This document shows positions 12,289 through 22,900 of a stretch of 64,000 bases of DNA, one piece after another (position 1 is the first letter of the stretch; each line of letters opens with the position of its first letter). The stretch covers positions 3,038,001 to 3,102,000 of the forward strand of contig CM060731.1 in NCBI GenBank assembly GCA_030704615.1, in the 5' to 3' direction. The stretch comes from Takakia lepidozioides. Its lineage: Eukaryota > Streptophyta > Takakiopsida > Takakiales > Takakiaceae. Both the position numbers and the translations under genes were made by a program. Below the pieces are notes generated by a model. The model was not told the DNA's origin. It saw only the letters and a program-made list of their open reading frames with translations, and did not search any database.

Positions 12289-15200
12289 CTGAGGCCCAGT
12301 TTGGCCTGCACGGCATTTTACTCGTAAGGAATCCCTGTTTTGACATTGAGTGATATGTCTTCAATTTGTATTCATGGTTGCAGGACAATCGGAAGGGGAG
12401 TCGAACAAGCGCAGCCTCCCAGTTGCTACCAACAAAACCCCATAAGCAAGCAGGAACGGGCATGTTCCTTAAACCCTACTAGTACCGTTTGTAACACCTT
12501 ACTACATAATTACGGGGTACTACATGCTGATTGGAAAGAGCATCCCCACTTGAGAATGTGCTAAACTCATGTCTGTTTGAAGCCTTCAAAGATCTTATCA
12601 CACAAGTGGAAATTATTTCTGAACATCATGCACCATCATTCTATCTTCACGCTGTTGAGGAAATTTTCAACAACAACTCTTGCCAAGCACGAAATTTGGA
12701 ATTCAGTGCACATGCCTGGCATTGGCCTCGAGCAGGATCTCCTGGAACAGAGAAGAGAATATAGAACCCCGCGGTAACTCCTGAGGGTTCTACCCGTTAC
12801 GTTTACTGGTGACCATAATTTAGAAGTCTGTGTGCAACCCCGGTTTATATCATACATGGATGCCTTTCCAACCACTTTTTCAGACAAGTTCCTTGGTTCT
12901 ACTGCAACCCATGAGATCCCTGCCTACGATGCGACGGATCGGATTTTCCAAAATCCATGAATTTCTGGGTCCCCTCTCGGGTACAGACCTCTACGCGGCA
13001 CTGGCAGATCATTCACAACTCCTTGGATATTCCGCGATCCAGAAAGGTTAAATAGCTCACCCGCACTACTTCTTCCTGGGTTTCATCTGGCATACCACTC
13101 TAAGCATATCGATGGTGGGAGGATGATGAGCCCACCTCTGTGACCACGTTCCTCATGACCTCACCCCCTTCCTGAGGGGCCAGCTTTGCCCCTGCCCTTG
13201 CCCCTTCCTCCCTCTCTAAGATCGTTAGATCGTTTATTGACCTTAGATCGTTTATTGAAGGTGCCGAAATTCTTCCGAACCACGTCTCCCCCTTCACCTC
13301 TGGCTCTGGAGCCTGCATCAAGTTTGCACCACCTCCGTGATGCTACAGAACAAGATCTGTCACTAGATCCCGCTTGACTACAGGTCTTCCTCGCATACCC
13401 ACGAAGAGATCTCTCTCTCTCTCCCACAAAGGACCTAAACTGGTACGCGCAGTCAGCATCATAACTACGTCACTAATCAACCCACACTAATTAGGATTAG
13501 TGTGAGAATCGACATGATCCTTGAATAATACTTGGACCGTTGCGGTCAACACATGGGTCAATTCATCCTTTGTCGCTACATACGAGTAAAAGAGAGATAG
13601 GTATCAAGTTCGGAATGGTGAGCTCTCCGAGTACGAGATCCCAAGTGCTTGGATGCTTCGACAGAGCGAATGTAATAGCGTCAGTTTCCAGCCTCGCCAA
13701 AAACATTCAGGAGTACAGTCCCTTGGAGAGCAAGAGTGGAATCCAAGAGTAAATTACTTAGTATATCCTTCCTTGTACAATTTCATCGGCCAGTCTTCCC
13801 ATTTGTGTTGGTGTGGATCCTCGCCTGTTGTGGTTTTGGCAGCAGCATGATTTTATTTATGCATGTGATTCTGCCTTCTTTTCTTCCATGAAATCACACT
13901 CTGCTTGTGAGCAAACACTGGTGGTGCTATTGTCTGTTGTAGACAGAGTAGTCTTCAACCAAGGCGCCGCATTCTCGATCCATTTTGGGAAGTTTATGTG
14001 GGTGCTTTGGCCCTCCTTGTTGCATGATCACTTTGGGCTTCCCCTTGTTTTGAAGTCAGATTTGTTTCGTTTTGTTTCTTTCTTCCCAGAGTCCTCAATT
14101 TTTTGCCGTGGTTAACTTGTATTGTTCACACTTCAGGCCCTGGTGCTTTATCAGGCTGTGGAAGCATTGGGGCCTAGGCCCTGAGGGTAGCTCATAGCCA
14201 TTCACACCAGCACCCATAGGAGATGTGAGGAAAGATATGCTGTGGTCGTATCACAGGCTACCAGATTCTGAGAGATTTACACTTCGTGTAAGAGAGACCA
14301 GCTCCCCCTATACACGCAAAGATGCTAGCTCACAGCTAATCACTGCTCCACATGCCAATCGCAGACTGGCACAAACTGCCATATGTATGTAACTTGAAGC
14401 AAGGCCAGAATCCAAACGAAATCTGTTTACATTGCAAAACTCATGGGGGAAGCAGAAGACAGGAAATTCTATGCCATGAGAATGCAACGAGTGGAGGAGA
14501 ATTAAGTCAGATAAGTCTAAAAAAGTTTGCTGCCACCAAACCAAGTGCTCCAATATAGACCAATTCACAGCATGTATGCTAAACACCTTTGTGCAGGACT
14601 AAAGAATTGAGGGATGCAAGGACAAACAGAAAGTAATGAGAGATATAATTCCAGGCGTGAACTAAACAACTTCAGAGTTGTGAGCACCATACCTTACACA
14701 GGAGGCAGGCCTGCTATTTAGGGTTTGAGCTCACAGATCCTCCTTTAAAAGAGGCTTGGTAGTGGAGGTTGAAAGAGCGGGAGTTACAGAGCTTCCTCCT
14801 CTCTGGTGGGAGACCTACTCCCCAAGAGTTCATTCAGCCTCTCTGCTTTCTGCCCCTTGCATTGCCCTGTCAGGAGAGGCCATGCCTCACAGCCAAATAC
14901 ACTGAGTAGAATTCATAAGCCAATAATTAAGGGCGAGCTGCTGCTTTGAATTTGTAGATGGTGGGCCATAAGTCTCCCTACAGTTTCCTTTAAATTGTGA
15001 GAAAGAGAGCATGTATGGACGCTCCTTTTGGTTTTGAATGATGATGCAGGATCCGTCCTCTTCCTCTTGAGGAGAGATGACAGAGGAAGCTGCGATTTCA
15101 AGCTGCGATTTCAACAACAGTAATTCACAAGAAGATCACTACCTTTGAGACTTCCCGAGTCACATGAACTATGATCAACTTAAATAATAGATGATCCACA

Positions 15201-15759
15201 TGCATCAGATCCAAAATCAGGAACAAGACCAGGGATATATATGGAGTGGACAAACCTGTACAAGTGATTGAAGAAAAGAGAGAAGGTGGTTAGCGAAGCA
15301 GACCAACTTCCAAGTCATTAAGTTTAAATACATTGCTTTAGACCCCTCAGCCAACGTGGTCCCCAAGGATTCGAATACTTCTTAGCACTTCAAAATTTGG
15401 TCTCATCTCGAATTCAATATAATTCCCACAGATTGACCGGCATTGAAGATTAGATCCGGAGAATTGAAGTTGTACACCTGGCTAGTCCATGTTCAACTTA
15501 AAACTGAAGCCTTCTCCGTCACCTCCATCTGCAGAGGCGTAACTTCCTTCCAAGTAAAGGTCTGCCGTGCTTGTGGTCTTTTCTTTGTGTGTTCAGTCTG
15601 CTGTGATTGACCTCTACCTCCAGACCTAGATCATAATTGGTCCGGTTCCCGGACGCTTGCAGTCTCTATCCAGATGTTCCCGATGAATCACGGCCGCTGG
15701 TACTTCGAAGGAAGCTGCCTTTGTCTACCTATTACCTCCCTCTCTCTGTCTTCTCAAGC
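12289..15759. other. Intergenic region between rhomboid and ELF4-like genes
   Basis: The rhomboid promoter or 5' UTR should lie just above 12288. Several frames of 60-100 codons exist (for example 13813-14115 plus and 14308-14586 minus), but none shows a family signature or paired splice sites I trust. Part of 13130-13440 is GC-richer. The 3' UTR of the ELF4-like gene is expected just left of 15760. Confidence 0.35.
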
Positions 15760-16173
15760 TCAAGAAGTGCGAACTTTCATCTGCCCTTGCGAGGAAACAT
15801 TAGGCGGCTTCATGCCCCCGCTAAGACCACCACTAGTGCTGCTTTCCACAGGCTTCGATGTTGCTTGCGCCGCGGAATCACCCTCAGTATGATTCTCAAA
15901 CGCTTTCACAAAGTTGGAAGACAGATTCGCATAGAGGTCCACCACTTTGTTGATGTTGCCGTTAAGTTCCCGGATCAGCATCACATTGCGGGTAAGGCTC
16001 TCGGGAATCTTCGACTCGTGGTTCTGGTTGATTTCTTTGATCAGCAGCCGATTGTGATCAAGCAGAAACTGCACTTGGGAGAAGCTGTGGTGAAATGATG
16101 CCCAAACCTTACTGTCCATTGTAGGTTTACTCACTGGTTTGTCGGCCGCCATATCGCCTCTCCTCGACCCCAC
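15760..16173 (-). CDS. ELF4-like: EARLY FLOWERING 4 (ELF4)-like protein
   Basis: Single-exon reading frame of 137 aa that matches the plant-specific ELF4/DUF1313 family across its core. Diagnostic segments, in order: 'KVWASFHHSFSQVQFLLD', 'NRLLIKEINQNHESKIPESL', 'TRNVMLIRELNGNINKVV' and 'DLYANLSSNF'. The core spans about residues 22-95 and is predicted mostly alpha-helical. In land plants ELF4 joins ELF3 and LUX in the nuclear evening complex that represses clock genes at dusk; the same role here is inferred from family. ELF4 genes are usually intronless and about 110-140 aa, as here. Met1 (16173) is used, but Met8 or Met19 could serve. The C-terminal 35 residues are Ser/Gly/Pro-rich and unlike the core. 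The 153-codon plus-strand frame over the same bases is a shadow. I saw no clear evening element upstream. Confidence 0.9.
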   Translation of the reverse strand: MGSRRGDMAADKPVSKPTMDSKVWASFHHSFSQVQFLLDHNRLLIKEINQNHESKIPESLTRNVMLIRELNGNINKVVDLYANLSSNFVKAFENHTEGDSAAQATSKPVESSTSGGLSGGMKPPNVSSQGQMKVRTS

Positions 16174-16970
16174 CTACCCGGACACTCACCTCTTACCAAC
16201 TCTCCAGTTGAGAAATCTCTGCTATCCAGTCCTCAAGCTCTACCTAAGCAATGACCACAGGGCCTAAGAGACTCCGCAAGCCAGAAACTAAGAGTTCGAA
16301 CGAAATGGAAACTCCCTTCATGCATACGCACTCCCGTCTCTCTCTCTCTCTCTTTCTCTATCTCTACCTCAGTAGGCTCTGTAAATTCACTGGACGTTAA
16401 AGAAACTTTATCTTATCTATCTCTACCTCACACACGAGAGTTCACGGAGACTGCCAGGCTGCCTCATGCCCCATGGAAGCAACACCACCTCCATGCGGCT
16501 AAAACACACCTCCCCCAAAACATAACCTACCGACAACAGAAACAACAGAGCAGATCAGGATCAAAGCACAGGAATCAATCGTAATGCAACGCTGCATCGC
16601 CTGTTTCCACGAGGAAGAAGAAGAAGAAGAGCAAGCAAGTAGGTGAGTAGAGCAAATCTTGTCCGCGAGGAGCGCAGTGTACCAGCGCAGGCCTCCACTC
16701 CAGGCCCGCGCAAAGATTTGTGCTCTATTGTCGTTGTTTCATTGGCCCACAGCTCGGCTCTCTTGGTTTGTCCGTTTGTGTGTGATCCCTTGATTGGCCG
16801 TCTACTATCTCTCTCGCGCATTCCGTGATTGGTCACAACTCGGTTAGTGCCACCCAACCCGCGATAGCCACGCTTCCTTCTCCATGGGATGCATGTGGCA
16901 TCGCTTCATTGCTCACAGGAGCCTCTCTGTCTCATGGGGTCGTACGCAGTGCCAAACAAGTTGCCGACTT
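16174..16970. other. Upstream region of the ELF4-like gene
   Basis: Contains a CT-rich tract at about 16335-16370 ('tctctctctctc' on the plus strand, GA-rich on the gene's sense strand), common in plant 5' UTRs. No second gene was recognised. Confidence 0.35.
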
Positions 16971-17624
16971 CCAGGTTGGAAGTTGCAATAGCCATTGGAA
17001 TTTGGATAAGTTCCAACCAGTGTTGGACTGGTATCGTATTTTGAACATCTCCAGGCTGGTACTGGTATATAGGCCTCCGGCCAATTGTGATACCAGGGAG
17101 GTACTGGTATTGGCAAAAATCTGAGATTTGGGTACCATGGTGGTATCAATAATACCTGATAGGTGTGATGTTTTACGGGTATCAATAGCAAGAGTTTTTT
17201 GAAATTGATACCATGGTATTATCAATACTGGTCTGGTATCAAAAAGACTCATGATATGTTAAATTTTGAAGGCCAACTTCGCATATAAATGTGTACAAGC
17301 ATGCTTCTCATTGATTGTATTCCTCAAGGTATTCCTCAAGTTCCTCAAAGTATTGATACCAGGTTTACCTCACCAAAATGGATCTGGTATTGGTATCAGG
17401 TACCCAATACCCAATTTTCAACCACCTACCAGACTGGTAGGGTATCGTCCATAATATTATGAAGCAGATACATACGGGTATATGCTAGGTAGTGGCCTGA
17501 GGTGATACCAGACTGGTCTAGTACTTCATACCAGTATACATTCCAGTATTGATACCAGTTTCTTATCAGTATACCAGTCCAACACCGGTTCCAAAGGCTA
17601 TTGCATATTAACAAATTCCAGTAT
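16971..17624. mobile_element. MITE-like element rich in GGTATC/GATACC
   Basis: About 650 bp bounded by imperfect terminal inverted repeats. The left end includes 'tgcaatagcc', 'ggaa' and 'tgttggactggtat' (16984-17034), and the right end contains the same landmarks inverted (about 17565-17606). The interior is packed with 'ctggtatc' and 'gataccag' in both orientations. No transposase is visible, so it would be non-autonomous. The target duplication was not resolved. A short related piece ('gataccagtccaacactgg') lies near 19071. Confidence 0.55.
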
Positions 17625-18148
17625 CACTCCGAGCGTCCTGCATGCAGCCCAATCGTGTACTCAGAGCAAAACCTATGGGTACTGCAGTCTGGTGTACTAA
17701 AAGTCCCTGATCTGCCCCCTCGTTGAAGCTCATCGTGGAGCGTGCTGAGTTTGTGCTGAGCTTAGGAGTCAAGGACCAACGTTGCTAGAGCTCACAGGAA
17801 CATATAGACACCGTGGACAGAAAAGGCCCTCCAGCGCAAAGGCAAACGAAAAACTAGGTGAACCCACTGTGGCAATTTTATATACAAAAAATTAGGGTTG
17901 GTTGAAGTTGATACAATTCTGCTACAGATGTCTCAATCTCACTCAATCTCACCGTTGGGCCACATCGTCACGTCAAACAAATGAGGCTGGATATTTTGTT
18001 TTCAGGGTCTGCGTCTTCAAGTGGTGGTCCCATGGAAGATTTTCAAGGGATCCATAAGAATACAACGAATTTGAGACCCTCTACTCCTAGGGAAGAGGAC
18101 TCTGGCTCTAGTACTCAAGGAGAAAAGGAAGAGGTTGAAATTGATGTT

Positions 18149-18389
18149 GCACAAGAGGGTAGGCCGTTGTCAAAAGAAAATTCAGGAGGGCATGGAAGAT
18201 AGGACGTCCTTGCTTGTATTACATGTGTCCACGAGATGGTCCTGAATTTGGTATCATGAAATGTCGGGCATGCGAGGAGGCTAGCATAGGTGGGGGGAAG
18301 GGGCATAAGTTGCTCCACGATAGAAAGATAGGTTATTGTTACTCATGAAAAGAGTGGAGATCATAAAACAGCCCATTTACGTTGGCAAT
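18149..18389. repeat. Dispersed repeat, copy 1 (possible transposon remnant)
   Basis: Nearly identical to 34174-34386, apart from about 30 bp around 18190-18220 absent from the other copy and a few substitutions near the left edge. On the plus strand one frame includes 'MKCRACEEASIGGGKGHKLLH', a C-x2-C...H-x3-H spacing loosely like a BED zinc finger of hAT-type transposases. That protein reading is weak; the repeat identity is clear. A frame of 73 codons (17981-18202) leads into it. Confidence 0.6.
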
Positions 18390-18394
18390 AAAAA

Positions 18395-18500
18395 TAAATA
18401 AAATAAAGTTCCTTTAAGGTTCCTTTAAGGAGCCTCCCATCAAGAACCAAACCCGGAACTTTGCCACCTGCAATGCTATCACCTTACCATCACGCTCCCC
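18395..18500 (-). repeat. Possible tRNA-derived SINE
   Basis: On the minus strand 'gatggtaaggtgatagc' resembles a Pol III A box. About 35 bases on, 'gggtttggttctt' resembles a weak B box, and an A/T-rich tail follows toward 18395. No target duplication was identified. Confidence 0.3.
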
Positions 18501-18842
18501 ACCACTACTTGAAACCCACTTGGATTCTTTAGTGTTTAATAGTTTAACCTAGGTAAGAGGGGGTGGGAGGATTCGCCAGGCCCCGCGGGAGGAGCCCAGG
18601 CCGCTGGAATCCGGTGAATGTACCGTCAGATCGCACGCGTCCATTAAGTTCTTACAGTATTTCATAAAGTATAAAAATAAAAATAAAAATAAAAAACTGA
18701 GCCCTAGCGAACTGCCCTGCCTAGCGTCAACACCAGCCCCTGTTGGCAAATGGGAATTCCCCAAAAATAAAAATAAATAAAAAACTGAGCCCAAGCGAAC
18801 TGTCATGTTCGTGGAGGGTAACAGGCAAGGAATTAAGTTTGC

Positions 18843-18951
18843 GTTGGGTGCGTTAACGCACTTATAACCAAAACCTATATATATATAGGTATATGGGTAT
18901 ATATAGGTTTTATATATATATTTGTGCCCTGAGTGCATCCACGCACCCAAT
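18843..18951. mobile_element. Foldback MITE-like element
   Basis: Near-palindromic stretch of about 110 bp. Outer arms are 'ttgggtgcgt' on the left and 'acgcacccaa' on the right. The centre is 'aaaacctatatatatatagg' followed by the inverted 'tatatataggtttt'. The folded strand would form a long, mostly AT hairpin. There is no coding capacity. Confidence 0.6.
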
Positions 18952-18959
18952 TTTTGGGT

Positions 18960-19917
18960 TGACGATGATGAACAATAGTGTCATATTTCCCTTCATACAA
19001 GGAGATGTAGTCTGTTATCTCATTGCTGAAGAGGCATATATATCAGGACTAGACTGGTATGTAATATATTTGATACCAGTCCAACACTGGTGGTGGTTGG
19101 TATGTGCCCATTACCGCCTTATGGAAGGTTCCATCACCGCTGGACGGTATGGGGCCGCCGCCTCTGTGAGGGTATGTATATATATGTGCTCCTGATTACT
19201 TCTTATAAACGTCACTAACTAGTAGTTAATGGGCTTTGTCCAAGGCCCCCAAAACATAGCTATACTACTTAATAGAGTAAATAGAAATGAGCCAGTACAC
19301 AGTAACAGATTATGATTAGAATTGGAGAATAAGCACCTACATGTTTATATATATCAAATACGCAATCACTTTCAAAACTAATCCTCAGGGCGGTGTCCCC
19401 TTTCTCATTGGAGGTTATTTTTTCCTCATACTAATCTATTGGGGCCTCTCTCGGTTAACCAAAAAAAGAAAAAAGAAAAAAGAAAAAATCTAATCCTCAT
19501 ATCCGCAAAGGAAGAAGAGCTGACCCTCTCTGCATTTAGGCTGGCTTGGTCTAAATGAAAGTCTTTGCAAACACAATAATCTACACATCCTAGTGGGGTT
19601 TTTCTTTCATATAAAAACAATGTGGGTTGAAGGAATACTACCTGGAAGCAGGGTTTCATCAAGACACTGGAGATCAGAGGTCAGTGACCTCTGGTCAGGA
19701 CTGGGAACAGAAAGGGGATGAACCAATTTTTCTGGGGCAGGAGAAAGACACTGAAAATTGAGTATTTGAGGGCTGTTAGGGAAAAACAAAGGGGGTGGAT
19801 AGTCTGCTTTCGTCTGCAATTGTTCATCCTGGAGCCCTGGTGCATCTGTGTGGAGGAGCGGATTTGAAGGTGACGACAAGTTTAGGTCAAATCTGAGGCA
19901 GATCTGCAATTATAGGG
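18960..19917. other. Region upstream of the LONRF-like gene
   Basis: No gene recognised. It contains an A-rich microsatellite (19456-19490), a fragment related to the GGTATC element near 19071, and the presumed promoter and 5' UTR of the gene that begins at 19918 or 20023. Confidence 0.35.
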
Positions 19918-22900
19918 ATGCCACGTTGCGAGCTTCAGAGCCATAGCTTGGGCTATATGCTCGATGAAGTAGCAAACGAAACTCAGACGAAGAATTTGGA
20001 CATTCCTCTGGTTCCTGTCGCAATGGCTCGAACTCAGGAGTTTGTTGGAGAATCGCGTACCATGGAGGACGAAGACGACGATGTGGATGATGTGCTGCCT
20101 GTAAGTAGATCCCTGCGGTCTACCTTGATGCCAACTTCTCAGAACTTTGAATGTCATGTTTTGATCAAGAGGGGTAGGAAGTTGGGTTTGGGAGTGTTGC
20201 CGAAGGCAGAGTGAATGAATTGTCTTTGTTCGGTCAGACTTGCAGTGCGGCCACGGGAGATGATGCGCTTAAGGTGGAGCAGGCAGCTGCCTTGCTGAAA
20301 CAAGGCAATCAGGCATTTCGCAAAGCCAAATTTGAAGAGGTTTGTCCCCATTTCAGCGTCCCGTAGAGAAGGGGAGGGGTATGTGTTTCACAATTCACAT
20401 AATTAGCAAATGAGAAGGTGGAGGGAGCGGGAAAGGCCGAAAGATGGGAAGATGGCATTGTAATAAGATAATTCTGTAGCACCATTGCAGCAATTGAGAG
20501 TTGCGACTTGTGATTATCACGCCTTCTCTCCCCTGACAAGTCAAGCTCTGTGGTAGCTCATCTGAGCTGGAATTGGAGGTGTGGCGTTGAGGCAATTGTC
20601 CAGTATGAAGGCTTTGATGAGGTCTTAATATAGCTTCAAAGGAAACCAGTGCTTCAAGCAGCAAAGTTGTCATATTGCATAAGTGGTTGCATTCACTCCT
20701 TGAAACGAAAAAAGTGCCCTTGTTCCTCATCCTGCAGCAATTATTCGCTGAGAGAGAGAGAGAGGGAGTTGGGGAGGGTGGGAGGGGCAGTGTTGATTTG
20801 AGTGTCCTTGCTAAACACTTGTGTTATGATACAAATGGTTATGCTAAATGCTAAACATATATCTTATGACACATGGAGGCAGTTGTGGACTTCCAATCCA
20901 CTTGGTTGCAGCATCACCACTGTGGTATTCCGCCACATGCTGGGCCAGAGGTATCATTCAGCCCTCATAGGGATATCAATGAACCAAGGATCACTGCATC
21001 CAGCTTTGACTGAATGCAGTTGTCATACCCATGGCAGTAGCTGCCCATGTGTAACCCAGCTGCCAGACATGCTAAGAGATGGAGAGAGGGAGAGGTATTG
21101 AAAGGACAAGATAAGTCTGTGCAGGCAATAATAGCTTATTCCAAGGTCCTGCAAGGGCACGTGGTGGATGCAGCTGTGTTGCTCAGCAATCGATGTGCAG
21201 CCTTTTGCAGGTACCGTTTTTTTGGGGAGCAAACCTGATTACTTGTGTCCATGTTTGTGGTGGTTAACTGTGTATCGTTGATGATGCGCTGCATTGGAGT
21301 TCTGATCTGCATGAAGACTCAGTGCGCATTGTACAAAAGGCACCGTTAATTTCCCAAGTCTTCCTTGTAACATGCAACTGGAATCAATTATCCACATAGA
21401 ACCTGGTCAAAGGCTGCCATTGCACTTTGCAATGCAACCGAGTACCTAAAGTCAAGGAGAGAGGAATGGAAGGCTAAATCACATGCCTATCCTCACATAT
21501 AGGTATAAATAAGTGCCTCTGTAGATTTTCCTCCTGTCTAGGGTTTGTTCTGCATACAATTGGGCACACAAACTGGAAGGCAGGAGCCCTTCGGGGTCGC
21601 CCTAAGTTATGCTTGCTTTGGCATTGTGTTCACATTCATTCTTGGGCACACAAAATATCTATACGATTTTTAATGGTCAGTGAGGTTGGTTTGAGGGACT
21701 CTAAAACCTTTGGTGGTTCTAAGCTGAGAGGTGTAAGATGGTCAAATTTGTTGGAGGCATTCCCTGGCAGTATGATAGCAATACCATGCTTCACGTGGCT
21801 TTGGCAGGTTAAGTCAGCGGCTGCGGAAGATTCCAGCAGCAACGTCAGAGGCACCAGGTTCGGCCCTCTATGGTCTGGACCCCATGTCACTGGTGCAGGT
21901 AACACACCATTTCTTCACATCGCTCTCACCTTCATGCCTCATGTGCCGGTGGAGATCACAGATATGCTGGGGTTGGGGATGGGGGTGCTAGCTTGCTTTG
22001 AGGGACGCTGAGAAGGTGGTAAAGCTGCGGAGTGCTTGGCCAAGAGCGTATCTGCGTAAAGCTACTGCCCTGGCTCTGGTATGGATGTGCCTAGCTCTGT
22101 ACTTGTGACTGTCAATGTTGCTGGCAACATGTCAGTGTTGAGAAAGAGTTCTAGGTCAAGTTGGATTGGAAGAAAGGTGCATGGAACAAGATGCAGGTTG
22201 TGATTTGTGTTCAGGTCTGATTGCAGTCAGAACAATATGAGGAGGCACGAGAGACTTTCCTTGCGGGACTCGGGGTGGACCCTACCAAGTAAACTTCTCC
22301 TGCTTTGCTTCAGCTGGCTCTGTGTTGTGTTTTTCATGGCGTAGTTGACATGTCAAAGAGTACAAGCCTATGGCTAGAAAGGAGAGAGGCAGGCAGCTGA
22401 CCAGGACAATGGGTGATGCATTTTAATGCAGCCCACGCCTGCAGGCGGGATTGCAAGAGGTTGCATTACACATACAGGGGGGAGAACCAAATGGCAGGGA
22501 GAGGCGCAAGCTGGAGCGGTCTGATGATCTGGACTGCACGCTTTGTTTGAAGCTTTTGTATCATCCAATCACTACCCCATGTGGCCACTCCTTCTGCCGC
22601 TGTTGCCTGCTCCAGGCCCTTGACCATGGTGTGTGTGCATGTGTGTGTCTCTGAAAGCTGATTTGAGTCCTAATTGTTGACAGCTAAGATTTGGGCCTGG
22701 ATTTGGCCTAAAGGGTTCTGTGGCAGCTTGTGGCAGCGAGTCGTCACTTGGTCTTCTTTTTGCTGAAGGGAAAGTGAGGATGCCCAGATGGTACTTCGTA
22801 ATTTACATTCACAGTCGCAAATACCTCCATCCAAAGTGGGACCAAACTGGGCTACAACCAGAGAAAGTATCCTTGAAGTATCGAGATATCTCCATACTTC

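Noticed and set aside
12014-12463. 149-codon minus-strand frame
   Set aside because: Out of frame with rhomboid exon 1, which overlaps it and carries the conserved transmembrane sequence.
15637-16098. 153-codon plus-strand frame
   Set aside because: Antisense shadow of the ELF4-like gene; no family resemblance, while the minus strand matches ELF4 throughout.
17426-17614. 62-codon minus frame rich in Trp and Tyr
   Set aside because: Translation of the GGTATC-rich MITE-like interior.
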